This document shows positions 11,067 through 23,859 of a stretch of 64,000 bases of DNA, one piece after another; the stretch's first letter is position 1, and each line of letters opens with the position of its first letter. The DNA lies in the NCBI RefSeq assembly GCF_003073045.1, contig NC_037593.1, forward strand, positions 6,253,525-6,317,524, read 5' to 3'. A model generated the notes under the pieces. It saw only the letters and a list, made by a program, of their open reading frames with translations, did not search any database and was not told the DNA's origin. The translations under genes were made by a program, and so were the position numbers. This DNA is from Pomacea canaliculata. Taxonomy: Eukaryota; Mollusca; Gastropoda; Architaenioglossa; Ampullariidae.

Positions 11067-14000
11067 ATGGCCAAACGACTGATCATAACAGCAGACGACA
11101 TGGGTTACAATGTTGAACGTAATCGCGGAATCATCGAGTGTTTTCAAAGAGGAGCTATTACTAACTCATCGTTGATGGTGAATGGAATAGCAGCTGCCGA
11201 TGCTGCTCATCTGGCTCTAAAATATGGCCTGCCGACGGGTAAACCTACAACACTGAGCATTTTACGCTACCTATTTTAGCTTTTCCACAAACATTTTGAA
11301 GAAGCATGCATTATTACTGGATGCTATTTATGTTGACATGCATTGTTGTGCAGTAGAAATAACCTTATTTATGTTTATGTATAGGTTTTCGTTATACTTT
11401 CATGCTGACTTTGAGTGGATTGCATTTAGATTTCTTTCAGGTTTACCGTCTCTACTAAGGCATCAAACAGACAACTACTGTAATTCTTTTCTTGCTGGTG
11501 CCTATTTTTTAACATGGGAAAGCGAACTGCATTTATGTTTCCTTTTTTTTAAGTAAACTATGATGTTAAAATTTGGATAGAAGTATATAAAAACAGACAT
11601 TCCATAGTATTCTTCAGTGGATAACAATGCAGGTGTCAAGGGTGCACAAGTTATTAACTGGCAGGGCAAAGAGGAGCATCAATCCTCTGCCCATAATTCT
11701 AAACAAGGCTTGACTAGCCTGTGTGTGAGAGAGTGTTTGTGTGTGAAAGAGAGTGTATGTCTGTGTGTGAGAGTAAGAGTGAGTGAGACTGTTCAGGCAT
11801 GTGCAGTTCTGTTTGGGGTGATTTGGGGCAATAATTAATATTTATGTGTTTCAGAAATCAGCATTAAATCTTATGTAGTAAATAAAGTATGAAGACTCCC
11901 TCTTTTGTTTGTAAATTTTGTCTGCATATTTTTCTTGCCTGGTAGCAACATATTTGTACATGAACTTCTCACAAGACAATAAATTGATAATTGTTTGTGC
12001 TTTATGCCATTGACATTTAAAAAATGTATTAACTTATTTTAAGGGCTTCATTTCAACATCACTGAGGGGGCACCAGTAAATAAATCCAACAAATACACTA
12101 CCATCACAGACAAGGAGGGATTTTTCTTAGGCAAACAAGGTCTTCGTCAAGCTGTTCTTGATAAAATAATAGACTGTCAAGAGGTCAGTATAGGGGTACT
12201 TGTAGCACATGATAGTCGCTTGAGTCGCAAGATTCTTATCCTTATATGTAGGCCTTGGATGTTGGTTAGTCTTTACTCCTTTTAGATTGTACATATTAAT
12301 TTTTAAATCCCTATTGAAAGAGATTGCAGATATTTTTATATATTTTTCTGCTGTATTTCTAATCAGGATTACATCTAAATATAACTGAAGGCATTCCGGT
12401 AAATACTGGTTCCCCTTATGAGACTCTTACCAATGAGAATGGTCATTTTCTTGGTATGCATGGTCTACCAGCAGCCGTACAAAAAAGTGTGATCAACATT
12501 GCTGAGGTCAGAGGTTGTCCTCATTCAATATGCTGCTTTCACCATATATCTACATTATTTTAATTTTTCAGTACTGTTTCTGTATAGTATGTGCCATGTA
12601 TAATATCAGTATTACTAGCACAGTCCAGTGAAGAAATATGTAGGCATGTTAATGTCTGGTTACTGCTCTGTTGCACCTAATAGACATAAGCTTATTCTGA
12701 CCATACAATGTCTACTTTAGGGGTTGGGGCCAGACTGTGGGGCACAAGGCATATGCACCAACATAATTCTTCTGTTTGATTCTGTTAACTTGAAAAACAT
12801 TGTCAATTTTCAATGGATGCTTTGGACAAATGGATAAATTTTCATATTTCTGTGTTCAATTTAGTTGACTTTCTGTCTTACATGGCTACCCAAAATGGTC
12901 ATAAGAATGATGGTTAAATAATTCACATTAAAAATGATCAAGAGGGTGATTAGATGATAAAAAGTATATCTAACCTGAAATTTTATCTCTTTTTTTCAGG
13001 TAAGAGAGGAGATGAATGCCCAGATCAAGAGATATGAGGAGTTGATTGGCAGCAAACCAGTGTATGTCGATGGTCACCAGCATGCTCATATCATTCCAGG
13101 TGAAAGAGACCATCTCAGAATGATCCTAGATTTACTCCCATGAGACTTTCTTTCTTTGCACTGTTACAATTAAATAATATGTGAATAATTTAAAATTCTG
13201 TTTAGTCATGTACAGGAGATATATCTTAATATTCTGCTACGTGGCAGGTAAAGAGTCATTGTCTGAAGATGGGTATAAATCAGTCTTTAAAAAAAATAAA
13301 TAAAAAGCAGATAATACAGTAGTCATGAAATAATTTTCTTTTGGATTTTCTTTCAAAGGTTTATCAGAAGTTTTTGCTGAAGTTCTGGAAGAGCATCATA
13401 TTCAAGCAACTCGGGTTCCTTATGAGAAAAACTTGAAGGAAGTCTCATGGCTTGGAGAACCATGGGAAAAGATTCTCTTCACATTTAGTGATGATGCTGC
13501 AAGAGCGAGGCCAATATTTAAAGCTCACAACATTTGGTAAATTTGAGTTTAGATTGTCAGAATGCTTTCTTGAAACATACATTCACATCTATGTAGATAG
13601 CAGTCAAAAATATCACATGATCAGAGAGAAAAACTGTACAACTGTTACGTCTAATTATTCTGTGCTTTATGTAATTGAAGCCAAATGCTGCAAACAGTGT
13701 GCCTCTGCTTTACTCACATATGTATAGTGATTCCCGGCCAGGACCAGGATCTGTGTGGAGTTTGCATGTACTCACTATGTGTACATGGGTACTCTTAGTT
13801 CCTCCCACGTTTGGGGGCTTTATTTAGAAGTTTTTAAGACAATGGGAATGTTTTTATGAACAGAATTCACCAGGGGTGGAATAACTTAACTTGTTTACAC
13901 ATATATATATATCAATTAGCCTTTGGTAAAATTAGTTTCATTGTCATTTTGTATAAATTTATAGTTTCCAAAAAGCTGTTGATGACACTGAGGACTTACT

Positions 14001-14599
14001 GCACCTACACACTCTCTCTTAAACTTAGCTAAAACTTGTAGTGATTGGTTGGAAAGTTTGCTTTCTTATGTCTTATATCTGCACAAACTGGTGACAAGTC
14101 TGGCTTTCATTCAAATTTGTAAAGCAAATTTGCCATAAAATAGGTTGGGGTAGGCAGTTACCTGAGTCTGGTGAGGTTAACAATCTTTAACATGAAATTA
14201 AAAATTGGATTTTTGTTTCTTTGTGACAAATTTATTGAATGAAAATTAACCAGGTTTTAACAATTTTTTTGTGGGGTGCACAGGGAATCAGACCTGTTCT
14301 TTGGACTTGCAACAATGGGATGCAATATGAGCATTGAGCGGCTTCAGACAGGTATTACAAGGGCTTTTGACTCTGTACCTAACTTAATTAACCAGACTGT
14401 CACATGTGAGCTGATGAGTCATCCAGGCTTTGCATGCCAAGGGGATGGAGGTTGTGGAGAAGGCCCAGATGACTTTTCGCAGTCATCTGACCGAGAATAT
14501 GAGAAATCTGTCCTGGAGAGTGAGGATATGGCACAATTTTACAAGAAGAATGGAATTATGCTGATGTCTTACCACCAGTGTCTGGAGTCCTTAAAATAA
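11067..14599 (+). CDS. YDJC: YdjC-family carbohydrate deacetylase (YDJC) with alternative exon 2
   Basis: Exons: 11067-11238, then either 12044-12183 (2a) or 12367-12506 (2b), then 13000-13099, 13359-13536 and 14284-14599. Either choice gives an open frame of 301 aa, close to human YDJC (about 323). Family marks are TADDMGYN near the N terminus (Asp10, Asp11), GLH.NITEG at the start of exon 2 (His60), VDGHQHAHIIP (His130, 132, 134), ELMSHPG and GGCGEGPD. YdjC proteins are metal-dependent deacetylases of acetylated sugars such as chitooligosaccharides; these Asp and His residues are the expected metal and catalytic positions. The stop codon lies within an AATAAA hexamer (14595-14600). It shares a promoter interval with BCAS2 and converges on GLE1. 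Confidence 0.93.
12044..12183 (+). CDS. YDJC: YDJC exon 2a
   Basis: A 140-bp exon, acceptor TTTTAAG at its 5' edge and donor GAG|gtcagt at its 3' edge. Entering in phase 1 it encodes 47 residues starting GLHFNITEGAPVN and ending IIDCQE. It is homologous to the next exon (12367-12506): same length, same phases, 24 of 47 residues identical without gaps. Confidence 0.88.
12367..12506 (+). CDS. YDJC: YDJC exon 2b (duplicated alternative exon)
   Basis: A 140-bp exon with acceptor TTTCTAATCAG and donor GAG|gtcaga, encoding 47 residues starting GLHLNITEGIPVN and ending VINIAE. The GLH.NITEG motif and the G.FLG..GL..AV pattern of the family are kept, so it is under coding constraint rather than decayed. 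Using 2a and 2b together would add 280 bp and shift the frame. Confidence 0.88.
13728..13835 (+). repeat. SINE/LINE-tail fragment in YDJC intron 4
   Basis: The segment GTGTGGAGTTTGCATGTACT followed by TCCTCCCAC matches a widespread retroelement core phrase. Only about 100 bp is recognisable. Family not assigned. Confidence 0.4.
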
Positions 14600-15542
14600 A
14601 GAGGTACTTAAAACATCTTCAAGAGTGTAGTTTCACATAGTAAAAGGGTTAAATGTCGTTAAATTTAAAGGCCAAACTTTTAGCTTAGGGCAGGTAAGAA
14701 TGATTTTGACCAGAGGAAGGGAAATGAGAAACACATGTAGAGCCGGCTGAAGTACAAGCCTTGTTTTCAATCTGGTGCCTAAATGATTTTTTCCTAACGA
14801 TTTTTACACAGGTTTTCTTCTTGTTCCTGTTCGCCCCCAGTGGAGCATAGGGCTGCAAAACAGCGGTTAGCATCACATTATGATTTCATTCTTGATTCCA
14901 TGGGTAATTCTGAGAAAAAAATAATTTCTTTATATGTTTATTTTTATAGCGTCTCACAAAAATATAGTCCCGTCTTGCATCTCCTATCTTCACTATCACA
15001 GTGAAGTATGAAGATTCACACCGATGCAATTTAGACATATAATCACAAGTGACATTGTTAAAAATCTTAAACATGAATGCAGCCATGTCATGTCTGTACA
15101 AACTGCATCAATATAAATTAATAAACAAGTAGCTCAAATTTGCTATTTTAAGTTAAAAGGTTCTTCAAAAAGTAAAAGTTCTATATCCTACTTCTGAAAG
15201 GAACAGTGAAAAATCCAGTGTCCAATGCATGCATGTGGAGTCCAACCTCCTTCCATTGTTTACCTTCTGTAAAAAAAGGTAGCCAGACTGGGTCTTGAAC
15301 CCATCACTTCTGCTCTAGCGTAAAGCATACTTAATACATTATGGTTCTTCCAGAACTACTACTTGTCAGAGAAAGCTGTGTTGTGGCATTTTGTGCAAAT
15401 GTCTATGCCACCTCTGATATATTTAATTCTGTTTAATGTATCAGGTATGAAAAACCCAACAGAACTAGGGCTGTTTGCAGAGTAAGTACACCCAAGATTG
15501 ACACCCTAAATTTCAGATGTGCACAGGCAAACTGTGCCTTTC
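14600..15542. other. YDJC-GLE1 convergent spacer
   Basis: This holds the 3' ends of both genes. Near 15275-15330 the minus strand carries a perfect Pol III B-box-like GGTTCAAGACC, probably a degenerate tRNA-derived SINE. No other gene is seen. Confidence 0.4.
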
Positions 15543-18500
15543 CTAGTTCCAAAATTCTGGTGGTATGTACCCTTCTGGTAAGGCAATCATCCCACTATTT
15601 TTCATTGTTGTTTCCAAGAATATCTCCAAACGGCTAACAGGACCACTGTTGGCAGCTACATCCTTCAGTTTGGGCAAATATGACTTGAGAATGAAGTACA
15701 ACAACTTGACAAACTGTACACGGTAGGCCTTCAGCAGTGCATGACCTGTCACCTGCAGAATGTCATAGATGGCAGTAGCAGTTATGTCTGGGTTAGGATG
15801 AAGGTTTAGCGCCCGACTAAGCCAGATCCATGCATACTCAAGTCCGTGAGGGTGAGGAACCTTTTGGGGTGGGGAGGTGATTAGGATAGCAGCATAAAGG
15901 CGTATAACTCCTGACATCCGTTTGAGGAACTTGTCCTGTTGTTCTATTGTACCATCTTCATCTACCTTGTAGCCAAGAGCCCTGCAAATGACAAGACTTT
16001 TGCAAACTAGAACTTTGAATATGCTAATAAAAGTTAATGGTTGTGAACATTAATCACATTGTTTTGTAAATGTTGCACAATGTCACATTATTTGTTTGTT
16101 TTTGAAATAGATATGTGAAGGTTAAACAAAGATCACACATTCATTAGCAGTTTGTATGTTACTGATAAATATCTTGATGAATTAATGAACTATGCTTGAT
16201 GGGCAAATGTTATGCAATAGTCTTTACAAGGCCATGTTATACTTTTCTCAACTTTGTTTTCTCAACATTAAAGATTTTTAAAAAATTTCTATTCTAAATG
16301 TCCATTCCAAAAAAAATGTACCTATGATAGTCTGCTGATGATTGTCCTGGAAGGCGAGGTTGGTAATATGGTATTACATATGGACACAATTCCTGCAGGT
16401 GACTCATTAACAGCTCCCCAACTTCCGTGAATTCTGCCCACAAACCTACAGCAATGGCTGCGATAGCAAATGCTGACTCATGGTTTGATGACACTTGTTC
16501 TTCTGCCTTGCGCTTCAGGGACACAGAAAAAAATTTTCAGCTAAAGGAAGTTCTGCAATTTATATAATCTTAATAAGTTTTATCACATCTTCATAGACAG
16601 GTACCTCTCTGAAGCAAACAACTTATTTGCTTTAGATTTTTGATCGAATATGCTTTCTACTGTCTGTTTTACACAAAGCACAAAAATTCTATTTGAAAAG
16701 TAAAGAGGGGAAGAGACATTAAGAAACGTTATTTCAGATTTATTATAAAATTTTTAAATTCAGCATAAACTGCAACATTTCAGTGCAGACATTTGCATGT
16801 CCATTTATGTGCATCCTTTGCACCTGGAAGGAGCAATGAAAGCTCATGTGAACTTCTCTAACTGCTTGTCAAAACTACCGTCTACCAATAATTTTAAATC
16901 AACTTCAGTTAATAAGTAGCATGAAAAATTTCTTTTACTATTTGTTAAACATGATCTGCGAGGTTAAACTTTATTTAGAGTTTAATTTTGAGGTAATTCC
17001 AGTCTTGTAGTCTTGGCTGAGTCTGAGATAGATAAAGTAGTCTACTTTGATCTCCAAACTTGTATGGTTTCTTTATGTACAGTGTTTTGAAGACTGATTG
17101 CGGACATAAATGGAAGTATGGCTGCATTGTAAATAATCAGCGTAAGTTACTCACAGCTATCATCCTTGCAACAAGATTTTTGCAGAAATCAATGCCTTCT
17201 GGTACTGAACAGGCTGATATTGACTTGTCTGAAACATGAACTACTTGGCCTCTAAGCAGTGTCTGTAGTCGCTTAAGTATGTCCAAAAGATGAGCTCTGC
17301 TCACTGGAGATATAGCATTCACAGGTGTGTTGACTGCTTTTTGTAGCTCAAAGCGAAATTTCTTCATCTGAAGTTTTCACACAAAAAATGCATTGTTCAT
17401 TTTACTAAACAGTCCAGTTTGTCATTAATACTATTAGGCAGACTCAATGCCTACAGGTTGAGATAAAAAGCCATTAATGGCTGGGCATTTTTAAATACAA
17501 AAACATAATTCACCAATAGTGTAAGGCAGAGATAATCCCAAAAGTGGCTCGCCTTACCTGCTGGTCTTTGTTTTTAATGAATGGCTCGAGTTTGCTGTTA
17601 ATTTGCACAATAAGCTCTTTCCTCTTCTCAAACTCTTTTGTCACCTCCACTAAGACTTTTTCTGCATAAAAGCATAATAACCATGCACCAGTTCTGAAAA
17701 GACAGCTTTACAACCAACAAGCTATCTAAAAAAAAAATACACAAATTATATGTACATGAATTTCTCTAATCAGACAACATTGTACCATACCTATGCAACC
17801 TGCAGAGTGGGAAAGGAACTTGTCTTTTTATATGCATTGGATTTTTATACAAGCTGCTATCACCAGGGTATAGAGCTAATTATTTGTCAACTGTATTACC
17901 TTCAGTATGAGATGCATCAGCTGCTGTTGGCTGCACCTCTACAGCTGTTTTTTGTGGCTGAGCTAGCTGCAGAACAAAATAATTCACATTGTAATTTTGA
18001 CATGAGGGTTGAAGCACATGGTCTCAAGTGAAATTTTACAGAAAATTTAATTTTAAGTGTAACATTTCCAACTGCATGCACAACTCTGTACATGAACCTG
18101 TATTTAACTATTTTTTGATCTGTGTAAGGAGCATGAAGTTTACTGTACCGTGCAAACATGAACTAATTAAATCTACTATTATCATTATTAACTCACCTGA
18201 GGTGCTGACTGAATCAACTGCCTTGAAACCTCTGCCTCTTTGCCTTTCTCTTCTGCTGTCACTTAAAAGATAAACATGTGCAGATGAATATTTATTTATA
18301 TTTAAAAACACACTTATGTTCACACATACACATATTAATGATGCACAATCTCTGTGTCAGATATCTATTTTTCTGTAACACGTTGCATTCCTATATTATT
18401 AGACAGCAAAAACTTTAAAAAAAAGGTAAATATTAAAAAAAGAAAATTTTCTTGCCAATATGTTTTATTACCTATGGCCTTTTTTATTAAATCACCAAAA

Positions 18501-21500
18501 TTCTGGGTGCTATCTTTGAACTGTTTCAATTTGTGTAAAATTTCATCATCGTCTCCATTTTTTCCAGCCATGTTTGCAAGAATCTCAACTTCTTTAGCAA
18601 CACTGTTGCCCAGGTCTTGCTTTTCTCAACATCAAGTCCCAAGTGATTCTTGTATTGGCAGCCATCAATAGAAGACTGTAACAAGCTAGTCACTTCTTGA
18701 ATTTCCTGAGCAAGTTTTTGAATGCTTGCAATCTTCCTTTCTAACTCTTGTCTGCAAAACATCATGTTGACAAACATGATAATAATTCAATATGACAAGT
18801 TATCAATCATCAAATTATTAAAGCTTGAGGAAATTAAATTCTTTGAGACATTAATACAATGACAGCTATTCATGTATCTGCGTGCTGCATTTGTTGCTTT
18901 TGCATTTGCAGTTCCCACCAACTTCAGGAAGCTTTATCTAACTCAGAGTTAAACAGCCAAGTCAAAATGCCAAGCCATTCATGTACTGAATCAGCATGTA
19001 GAAATGATGCTGTTTTTCCTGACATAAGTGTCTTTGTTGCCAGCAAAATGTATACCTACCTTTTAACCATTTCTTGCCTAAGGGTCTGGTTTAGTTCTTC
19101 TACTTCTTTTATACGAGCATCTTGTCTCTGCAAATTGTGCATAATGTTAACTAACACACTATGTAAATACTTTAAAGAAAACATCTTTAAAACATGACAT
19201 AAAGAAAGAATATTTGATGATGATGATGTCGATTTGTAATGCGCAGGTATCCATTCCAAAGAATGCTCATTGCGCAGACATTTATTTATGCAGACAAGAA
19301 CTATACTGACAAAAACTATAAATATGTTTAGTATATTAAAGTTTCACAATAATGCAAAGAGATGCTTTGCACTATATTAATTCTTCAGCATGCATGTTCA
19401 CATAAGGCATATTCCTGAGTGAGGATCAACAAAGTTTCCAGCATGAACCTCAATATGCTTAGCCACACTTTTTTTTGTTGCTGAAATTTGCTTCATTGTT
19501 GTGGTCTATCATGATTTTTGTATTCTTTTCCACAACTTGTAGGAACTGTTGAGTCTAGATTTTTTCTTTGTGTGTTCTTACCAATGTACAATCACTGTGG
19601 CTTTTTCTTAGCTTCTGAACAGTTTGTGGAATCTTTCCTTCACTGGAAGAATATTAAAAAAATCATAGTCTTGTATCATTTACTTAAATAAAACTTTGGA
19701 AGATAACACATTTTATTATTTTTAGTACTAACATCACTTTAAATAAGACCAATTGAGACAATATGATATATACAAAAAAGTGTTCTCAAATAATGATTTC
19801 GTGAGTTAAAAGCAGGTGAACATACATGTCATTTCATGACTTAATATGGTTTATTTCAATTATAATACAGAAGCAACTAGGAAAGGAAGAATAAAAAGTT
19901 TTTCTAACAAAGGCAGTCAGCAATCAGTATTTTCATGTAGTTTTAATAACAAAGTATAGAAAATTCCCTTTTATGATTTCCATGCTTGAACTGATAGGCA
20001 AACGATTTTGCATTCTATAAAATAGGCTTGTCTGGGAAAAAAAAATCAGAAAGGTATGCAGTTCTGGTACAATCACTATTACTCTAAAAGCAAAAACATT
20101 TTAAAAAATTAAATAAGATTAATACATGAAAGTTCAATCCTGCTATAATACAAATGATATGTAGGTTAAGATTCAGACACTTTTCCATAACAGAGTTTTC
20201 TGCATTTAAATTGTAACTTCTCCCTTTAGCAAATTACATGGCTTAGACTTGATTAAAAAGAAAAACATCACCCTCCCACCTCCACCCAAAGCTTATAATG
20301 CAACATAAAAAATACTTGCTTTGTATTAAGTTCTTGCTCAAACTGACTTTGCTTGATTACTGGCTTCTGCATGACACGTCTGCGTGCATCTTCCATATGC
20401 TGTTCATACTGTTGTTTAAGCTCCATGTCATTTTTGTGAAACTGAATTTCTTTCTCCCTCAAGTAGTCCTGGGAAAAGAAACCAGGTTTTAAAGCAGCAA
20501 TTAAAGATGTGCAGTATCATTGGAAGCTTGATTCATGCAAGGCAGAGAATAAAAATATTTCATCAAATGAACCAATGAGTACTCAAAATGAATATAATAA
20601 AAATAAAAAATCTGATTTACTCAAATTCAACCATAATTTTTTTTAAGCAAACACTGAATGTGGTCCATATAGTATGGCAGCAAAAACAGTACAAATCTAA
20701 CTGGCTTACAGAAACACTGTCTCACTAATACTCCGAGCTCTACATCTGTCAAACAGTTTCACTACTTGCATTTTCAGCTTCCTGGGCCTCACTAAACAGT
20801 AAATAGCATTTTTTTGTCTTCTCTTTTAGCATTATTTTGACTAAAACAGATCTAAATAACCACGACAAATAGATAGTTGCTTGAATGCCACTTTTTTCGT
20901 GTGACTTAACAACAAGACACACTACTTAGCACATTAAAACACACACACAAAACCAAACAGATTAATCGCACACATAGCCAAACAGATTAATCAAACAAAA
21001 ATTGTACAATTTAACCCAATTTTCTAAACATTCATTTCTTACAGCCACTGTTAAACTTTGAGCAAAAAAAGTATGACAGTCCAAACAAAAAACAGGTGTC
21101 TTAAAAAAAAGTCTTAATAGTTAGTTTAGTCCTTGTTATTCCTTGATGAGCACAGAGCCACAACAACACCTCGCCAGCGGACCCGGTTTTGGGCAGCCCC
21201 CTTCAGTTGGGCCCATGTGGTTTGGATGTCCTTTGCCTCGCTCCCTACTGTTCTTCTTAATAGTCTTGTATAATTAAAATTAATAGGACTCATAATACTC
21301 TGAACAAAAGAACATATAACAAAAAAATTCATTTATTGTGTGTAATTACCCGAGCTTTGTTGTCCCACTCACTGTCTAATTCATTGATGGTTGTGAGGCT
21401 GATGTTGAACAAATGTGACAGTTGCTCTTCTAACTCTGATTTTGATTCATCACATATTGTTTCAGTCTTTCTTTCCTGCAGTAATTTGCTATTTCTAGCA

Positions 21501-23236
21501 TTGCTGCAAAGACGGGTCACAACACTTATTATTATTCCTAATAAATGAAGCCATTCCTGTCTTTCCAATGGTCTAGAAAAGTGTATATATTATGTATGAG
21601 AAATCATGAAGAAAATAAGCTCTCTGGATATCTTTCCGCTTGAAAAAGCAACGTTCTTTTTTTCCACTTAGACGTGTTCTTTTAAAGTAGTTATATCCAC
21701 AGTTTGAAATTGCCTATCAGTGCACTTAAGGTATAGCCAGCCCATGAAACTTCTAAGAAGTACCTTAAAGCTTATCTTTTCCAGAAATTACTAAACAGAA
21801 TGATGTTCTTGTATATGTCTGTGTGTGTTATGTGCAGGTTTGTAGCTTCCAGAATTTGTGAAGTATAATAATTGTTATTAAAGCATTTGCCAGGATGGGG
21901 AGGTAGGGGAGGGGAAGTGTGATGAACGAAGAATTAACAATTTGACAATTTGAGTCTGAAAACATATAACTAAGAGTCTAGATCAGAGATATTCTCAAGA
22001 CATTTTGTAATAAACTAAATATAAGAAACATACTTGCCATCTAGTGTCTATAAAACCATTAAAATTATGACACTGATAAAAAAAATTTCTTAACAACAAG
22101 GATAAAAATCAAGATAATAACATGTACACTGATGTATACTTTTAGCATCCTTTTTTAGCACCCACAAGACCTTTAAATTTTTACATGGCTAGTATGTTAT
22201 GAACTGGCAAGTCATTCCACAAACAATGCAGCATCAACCAGTCTAAAACTCATTATAATAATATAATCTATATTTTTTCTTAATCTCAGTTCTTTGTTGA
22301 GATTCTAGTGGCATGTTATTTTGTCATGAAACCTACTCAAATGTCAGAGAACACACAATTTCAGCCTAAATTTTCAGCTTTTCATACATTGCCTTTTTTT
22401 ATCTTTTTTGTATGAATGTCACCTGGTGGGATCGTTCATGATTTGCTAAAGAGCTAAGTTTTCTGAAGAGATCTAACCTTTCAACCTGCATGTCAGCATG
22501 CTTAACCTGCATGTCATCTGTGACTTTTTTGCACATATCCTCATTGTATGCTTCTTTTTGCCCTTTTTCCTCATATTTTCCTTTCTCGTCAACTTTTTCC
22601 TGTAAACCAAAGGAACTGCCAATGGAAACATCTGTAACTTCCTTATGAAAAGATGAAATGGTTGGGGGAGATGAGCATTGTTCAAGCAAGATCTGAAAAT
22701 AAATAATAAATCAGTTTTGTTACTATAACCTATAATGTATACATCTACTAATCATAATAATTATCAACACTCAGATGATTAAAATATTTTTTTCATTGCG
22801 AGAGAGAAAAATTTTTAGAGGGTTCAAACGCGTCAAAGAAACATGATTTTTAAAAATTAAAGAGGATTATGTCCCTAAATGTTTACAATATCTATATATA
22901 GATTCTACTCTTAGGCCCCGAGTGTCGTTGATTAAAATAACGAGAAAAGATCTTAACCCTGTCTTCATTACATTTAAATCTTTGCACACAAAAAAGCAAA
23001 AAAACTGAAACTCTGAATGTGTTAATGAAGAAAGTAGCGTCCTCTGTCTTGTTCTGAGATATCTTAATATTGTAATTTAGATGGTGTTTGAAAGTGCTTT
23101 TAACATGTAACTTGCAGTTACTATAATCTGAAGATCTTTTGACATAATTTACCTTCACGGACTTGTCATCTAGGTCTCTGGAATACAACAGCTGTCCTTT
23201 TGACGTCTTCTTCAGCTGATCCCCAACATTTACCAT
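15543..23236 (-). CDS. GLE1: GLE1 mRNA-export factor
   Basis: Exons from the start: 23153-23236, 22423-22692, an unresolved exon, 21350-21503, about 20316-20468, 19582-19642, 19060-19127, 18472-18751, 18197-18261, 17900-17966, 17558-17661, 17155-17367, 16322-16512 and 15543-15981 (stop). The N terminus KKTSKGQLLYSRD and the C-terminal HEAT-like domain (FELQKAVNTPVN, HESAFAIAAIAVGLW, CPYVIPYY, DKFLKRMSGVIRLYAAI, HPHGLEYAWIWL, PEGYIPPEFW) match GLE1. The middle is a long coiled coil. GLE1 sits at the cytoplasmic face of the nuclear pore and, with IP6, activates the DEAD-box helicase DDX19/Dbp5 to release exported mRNPs. Oddities: an apparent one-base loss in an A-run near 18623, a phase mismatch between 22423 and 21503, and a possible GC donor near 20320. 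Confidence 0.9.
19205..19295 (-). mobile_element. LINE 3' tail in GLE1 intron
   Basis: Read on the minus strand the segment ends GCGCATTACAAATCGACATC followed by ATCATCATC. This is the 'TTACAAATCGACATCATC' type 3' terminus of truncated non-LTR elements. Confidence 0.4.
21126..21275 (-). mobile_element. LINE ORF2 C-terminal fragment in GLE1 intron
   Basis: The minus strand encodes KDIQTTWAQLKGAAQNRVRW followed by RGVVVALCSSRNNKD and a stop. This is the typical C-terminal tail of RTE/CR1-like LINE ORF2 proteins (TW..L...A..R..WR..V.ALC). Only the last 45 or so codons remain. Confidence 0.65.
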
Positions 23237-23394
23237 CTTGAATTACCTTCTATTCATGCAATAGATGTAGTGCCTGTGACTCTGCTACTATGGACTAAAT
23301 GTTTCACACATTCCCGAGAAGATGCAAAGGGAGATAACGCAAACCCATTCTATACTTTTTATAGTTCCTGGACTGGTATCGCCAGTGCGAGGGT

Positions 23395-23810
23395 GTAGCA
23401 AAACTCGACTTGAGCGAGACTCGATGTTGAAGCGAGGCATGCGAAGAGAATGTACTGAACCTTACAGGAAAAAAAATACTACAAAGTTAAATTCAACAGT
23501 TGAGAAACAAATGAAACTTTTAGGTTCAAACTATTATAGCTTGCAAGTGATGCGGATAGTGTACTATTTTTGTTTGATATCCCTGCGCGAGTGGGTGTTT
23601 GATCGTCTGCTAAAGAGTAAATACACGTCAAATTTAAATTTAAAAAAATAACATGAAAAAGCTTAACACATACAACTCACGCTTTATTATTGGTTTTGAT
23701 TTACAAAAATACCACCAAAATGTCTGCTAATCCATTCAGCAACACTAGAAGATCCATAGTTACTACGCATGAGCATACCTCGCTTCAACGTCGAGTCTTG
23801 CTTCAAAGGT
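23395..23810. repeat. Inverted-repeat (MITE-like) segment
   Basis: GAGCGAGACTCGATGTTGAA at about 23413 continues as GCGAGGCATGC. It recurs in inverted form at 23770-23805 with about 28 of 32 bases matching. The arms enclose about 320 bp of AT-rich DNA with no coding. It could be a small non-autonomous DNA element; I could not find a target duplication. Confidence 0.45.
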
Positions 23811-23859
23811 AGGAGACCACGTCGAGCTAACTACTGTACTTATGTCCTGTCGTCTCCAA

